A stretch of 64,000 nt of DNA from a bacterium (lineage in GTDB: Bacteria; CAIWAD01). A program made the translations under genes and the position numbers. The stretch covers positions 1 to 64,000 of the forward strand of contig JAUXWS010000019.1 in assembly GCA_030685015.1 (NCBI GenBank), written 5' to 3'. Position 1 is the stretch's first letter. Every line of letters begins with the position of its first letter. Below, piece after piece: positions 62,301 to 64,000 of this stretch. Under the pieces are notes generated by a model. It had not been told where the DNA came from, did not search any database, and was given only the letters and a program-made list of their open reading frames with translations.

Positions 62301-63402
62301 GCCATTCTCGCGTGCGGCAGCCCCCAACTGGCGAAACTTCAACAACCCCGGCAACTGGGACCTGCCCGGCTTCAACCAGGACGGTTATCGCATCACGACC
62401 AGCTACTGGACAGGCTTTGCCGCCATGCCCACCATCGCCACGGAGCAACTCAACGTCTGGTCCTACAACGACGCCCTCACGGGGTCGACCACGGCCTTCC
62501 TCACGACCGTCGAGTCCAACTTTCCCGGTCCGGGGAGCATCAGCTTCACCATGTTCAACGGCAACGTGCTGGGGAACGGCCTGCAGAGGAACGTGGGTGT
62601 TTGCAACAACTGGGCCTACCCCAACGTGACTCCCACCACGCCCTACACCGTGCAAGTGAGCCCGCGGCTGCAGGATCTGCAGGCGGGTTACATCGTGAAC
62701 GGCACCCTGGCCACGGGCGCGGGGGGCGGACAGCTGCTGCACACCTATGACATCTACCTGACCGCCGGGCAGAGCTACCAGCTCAACCTCTTCAACCGGT
62801 CCACCATCAACCTGGGGGCGGCCATCTTCCAGGCCGGGACATCCTTCAAGGGCCTGGACGACGCGGTGGCCGTCTTCAACGCGAACGGCGCCGGCCAACA
62901 TGAGTCCGGGACCTACATGGCGACGACCACAGGCTGGCACGGCGTGGCGGTCTACCGCAGCGGCTACCAGGACCTGGGACCCGCCGCCGACTACGGCATC
63001 GTGGCGGGCAACTGGCGCCCGGCCCAGCCGCTCATCATCACCTTCACGCCGGTGGATTTCAGCCCGGGCAACGCCACGGTCTACGCCGAGATCACGCCGG
63101 TGACGACGGACATCAACGGCAACCCGCTCGTCATCGACCACTACAACCTGTACTACGACGACGATCCCTACATGGGCTCGCCGGGAGTCCTGCCCACCAC
63201 GGCCACCAGCTGGTACCTCTACTACGGCAACGTCGGGATGCTGGAGCGAGGCTTCCTGCGCGTCACGGCGGTGGATAACAACGGTGTGCTGGTGGCGGAC
63301 AGCCATCCGCATCTGCCCTTGCCGGACCCCATGGCCATCCAGCAGTATCCCATCGACCTCCTCACGCCCCAACCGGCGGGAGGCAGTGCGCCCTCTGAAT
63401 AG
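59341..63402 (+). CDS. Cassette 2 large secreted subtilisin-fold serine protease
   Basis: A 1,353-residue paralogue of the protease at 53977, with the same signal peptide and the same catalytic positions: D212 (WFQDLEWGW), H244 (NHGTAVMG) and S433 (GTSSASPI). The first 433 residues therefore align without net length change. The C-terminal half has the same order of CARDB-like (VDESVETNN; EQLPYGETNN) and pre-peptidase-like domains but is more diverged, and the extreme C-termini differ completely. That suggests a shared catalytic unit with differing binding regions. The first 70 bases are almost identical to cassette 1. Confidence 0.87.
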   Translation: MNKLLMTSLLALGLMATSALALRDLSLTQQGELPRDQFVDLINPDHYRLDLLVVQFVEDTRIRLRDEQLVSLEGRNLSAVDAFLKAHPEITVERLFQSMGEEELDAYVALGEQRSGIDVADLNNFYLFRVDGRNSDAKGLLLDLLKVELVQTCYYEPIGQPAVCGSDPAPVTPNWTASQDYREEAPAGVDIQYAWAFDPTYGNGVSSYWFQDLEWGWCEDHEDFASTFLIRNPPDSGTADFYNHGTAVMGIVGACDDGKGMTGLVPDVRLTARVVSNHASYADALIAIGGDLLLGETYLIEIHAPGPSQGTTCYCNCDQFQYIAIEYWTANYNAILANSTNGRYCIEAAGNGSMDLDWAGYGGAFNLGVRDSQAIIVGAGTSGSVHNPECWTNHGTRISAYGWGSGVYTTGYGYLFNQTDCQQDYTHDFGGTSSASPIVAGPAISLALIHNNMYGNYLAPSTLRTRLAINGTPQGPTDPWKEINVMPNMKGILAPDLRPYLYGDWVANIVPSDVTGTHTLPANLLPAPATTYFDWAWHNAGLYGAASPARAYLYQDDAYIIYAYNSTLNPNTTSSYSDYGVVMRGGLHYIKNQLDADNLVDESVETNNKQIIAYRWDPVALASNAPQSFSRGPKKNPEGYSFYASDGYGNGGGFPGWWDVTGVMPATGTDYDIYLFNVDPTPTNGWTTTVAASGSVSGTDFVGCNNNTTTDGDFTAVINYNDSAEGYTVEREGSVYLGSPPATQSLVGNYSLAAGEILDVWEINCTAGTPVWFNFVATGGTADLAVFIFGPSATYFSRGGATWTLNTGGAGASEMGIFTPTASGYHGIVVCKNLVYDLDEHVNYSFYWGPPAGDLVTVARAGWTAPVVARNSGGSVGVLPAVLNEGPSLGDAGVANIGMGTTPAGPNLAFHLDGPFVYSSGDFGALAPGYEGEISGRSIGTVKGGRHELGAIQDYLGEVAEQLPYGETNNTHYEQYAWSPFVPTNLTPFSRAAAPNWRNFNNPGNWDLPGFNQDGYRITTSYWTGFAAMPTIATEQLNVWSYNDALTGSTTAFLTTVESNFPGPGSISFTMFNGNVLGNGLQRNVGVCNNWAYPNVTPTTPYTVQVSPRLQDLQAGYIVNGTLATGAGGGQLLHTYDIYLTAGQSYQLNLFNRSTINLGAAIFQAGTSFKGLDDAVAVFNANGAGQHESGTYMATTTGWHGVAVYRSGYQDLGPAADYGIVAGNWRPAQPLIITFTPVDFSPGNATVYAEITPVTTDINGNPLVIDHYNLYYDDDPYMGSPGVLPTTATSWYLYYGNVGMLERGFLRVTAVDNNGVLVADSHPHLPLPDPMAIQQYPIDLLTPQPAGGSAPSE

Positions 63403-63423
63403 AGTCCTCAACCAACAAACAGC

Positions 63424-63459
63424 GGCCGGCCCGGAAATCAATCTGGGCCGGCCTTTTTT
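63424..63459 (+). terminator. Rho-independent terminator of cassette 2
   Basis: GGCCGGCCC pairs with GGGCCGGCC, followed directly by six Ts. It begins 22 bases after the protease stop. Confidence 0.92.
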
Positions 63460-63475
63460 CGGCAAAATCTGCCGA

Positions 63476-63505
63476 GGTGTCCGACCAAGGGTCGGACACC
63501 TGTCC
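63476..63505. promoter_or_regulatory. Perfect palindrome between cassettes 2 and 3
   Basis: GGTGTCCGACC (63476-63486) and GGTCGGACACC (63490-63500) are perfect 11-base arms around AAG. The right arm is part of GTCGGACACCTGTCC, also found at 58187-58201 between cassettes 1 and 2. It may be an operator or an extragenic repeat. The rest of 63506-63777 is AT-richer leader and promoter space without a gene. Confidence 0.6.
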
Positions 63506-63777
63506 AGCCAACCTGACACCGTCTCATGTAATGCATCACGCCCGTTGTAAAATCAACAGAAAAACAGGTTCAGTTAATGCGATTGTTAGTTTAACTGTTT
63601 GATTTTCCCCCCTCAGCATGTAGCTTGCCGCCCATTCTCGACTGAACTGGTCCTCTTATGAGGAGCATTATCGGGAAGGATGCCGGTCCCCCAGCCGGCT
63701 GCAACACAGCACAACCGGAACATCATCATCAGCCGTCGCTCCGGAAGGGGCGTCCGGCCCATCCTGAAGGAGGAGTC

Positions 63778-64000
63778 ATGAAGCACGCAACTTGGATGGC
63801 CTGTGCCGTTCTGCTGGGCTTGTCCAGCGCCGGCCTCGCCGCCGAAGCGGACAGCCCGGGCCGCACGGAGGACGCCAACTTGACCGCCAGCGGCGTTCAC
63901 GCCATCCCACAGCCGGTCGTCGTTGCCGACAACCCGCACCAGCAGGCCATCCTGGCATTGCACCAGGAGCGGCAGGCCTACGTCGAGGCCTTCGACTGGA
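63778..64000 (+). CDS. Cassette 3 protein A (partial)
   Basis: The gene runs off the window after 74 codons. It has a signal peptide (MKHATWMACAVLLGLSSAG), a linker, and the A-family start of the helical domain (LHQERQAYVEAFDW). AAGGAGGAG precedes the ATG. It shows that the cassette array continues to the right with at least a third unit. B and protease genes are expected beyond the edge. Confidence 0.8.
   Translation, partial: MKHATWMACAVLLGLSSAGLAAEADSPGRTEDANLTASGVHAIPQPVVVADNPHQQAILALHQERQAYVEAFDW

Noticed and set aside
60712-63519. 935-residue open frame on the minus strand opposite the cassette 2 protease
   Set aside because: GC-rich antisense shadow. The plus strand has a signal peptide, catalytic triad and paralogue; the minus frame has low-complexity sequence rich in G, R, H and V. 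The similar 797-residue frame at 56062-58455 is rejected for the same reason.

Overview
This window is GC-rich bacterial chromosome, densely coded, with many genes chained by 4-base ATGA or GTGA overlaps. It encodes a Gram-negative envelope: lipid A enzymes LpxB and LpxK, a DUF374 acyltransferase, the LPS-export permeases LptF and LptG, and an OmpA-type lipoprotein. The first 142 bases end a protein with what looks like a type IX secretion sorting domain. That points to the Fibrobacteres-Chlorobi-Bacteroidetes (FCB) superphylum or a related uncultured lineage; the phylum is inferred, not shown.

Region by region. 1-650: end of a secreted protein, a palindrome and a decayed reading frame. 657-18716 (minus strand): a long operon-like run of molybdenum hydroxylase subunits, their maturation factors, YgfK, SsnA, a hydantoinase/allantoinase-like enzyme, two PLP enzymes, YgeY and YgeW. 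This is the selenium-linked purine-degradation set, known from studies of anaerobic uric acid breakdown in gut bacteria. A HepT-MntA toxin-antitoxin pair sits inside it. 18717-19217 is its upstream region, with seven 11-bp tandem repeats. 19218-21446 (plus): a DUF59 protein, a membrane protein and an OmpA lipoprotein. 21502-26550 (minus): nusB-lpxB-DUF374-lpxK-nadB, all overlapping. 26657-30800 (minus): acyl-CoA dehydrogenase, 3-hydroxyacyl-CoA dehydrogenase, thiolase and a metallo-beta-lactamase-fold hydrolase. 31135-32165: two RNA-recognition-motif genes with long leaders and terminators. 32531-36988: an ATPase, an HNH nuclease and a DUF1016 nuclease next to a second acyl-CoA dehydrogenase, whose 3' end is duplicated around the DUF1016 gene. 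37057-41248 (minus): recJ, RNase P RNA, a zinc-ribbon coiled-coil protein and an inositol-phosphatase-type enzyme. 41464-47601 (plus): PTPS, an SDR, a Bax-inhibitor-like protein, lptF, lptG and a hybrid histidine kinase. 47622-52313 (minus): dnaG, mutS2 and a DUF1569 protein.

The most unusual part is 53040 to the end. A three-gene cassette (two small, probably secreted, mostly helical proteins A and B, then a ~1,360-residue subtilisin-fold protease) occurs twice in tandem. A third copy begins at 63778 and runs off the window. Genes within each cassette overlap by 4 bases, and a terminator closes each complete cassette. The strict co-inheritance of A and B with the protease suggests that they act as partner, chaperone or inhibitor proteins of the protease. 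I recognise no described family for A or B.
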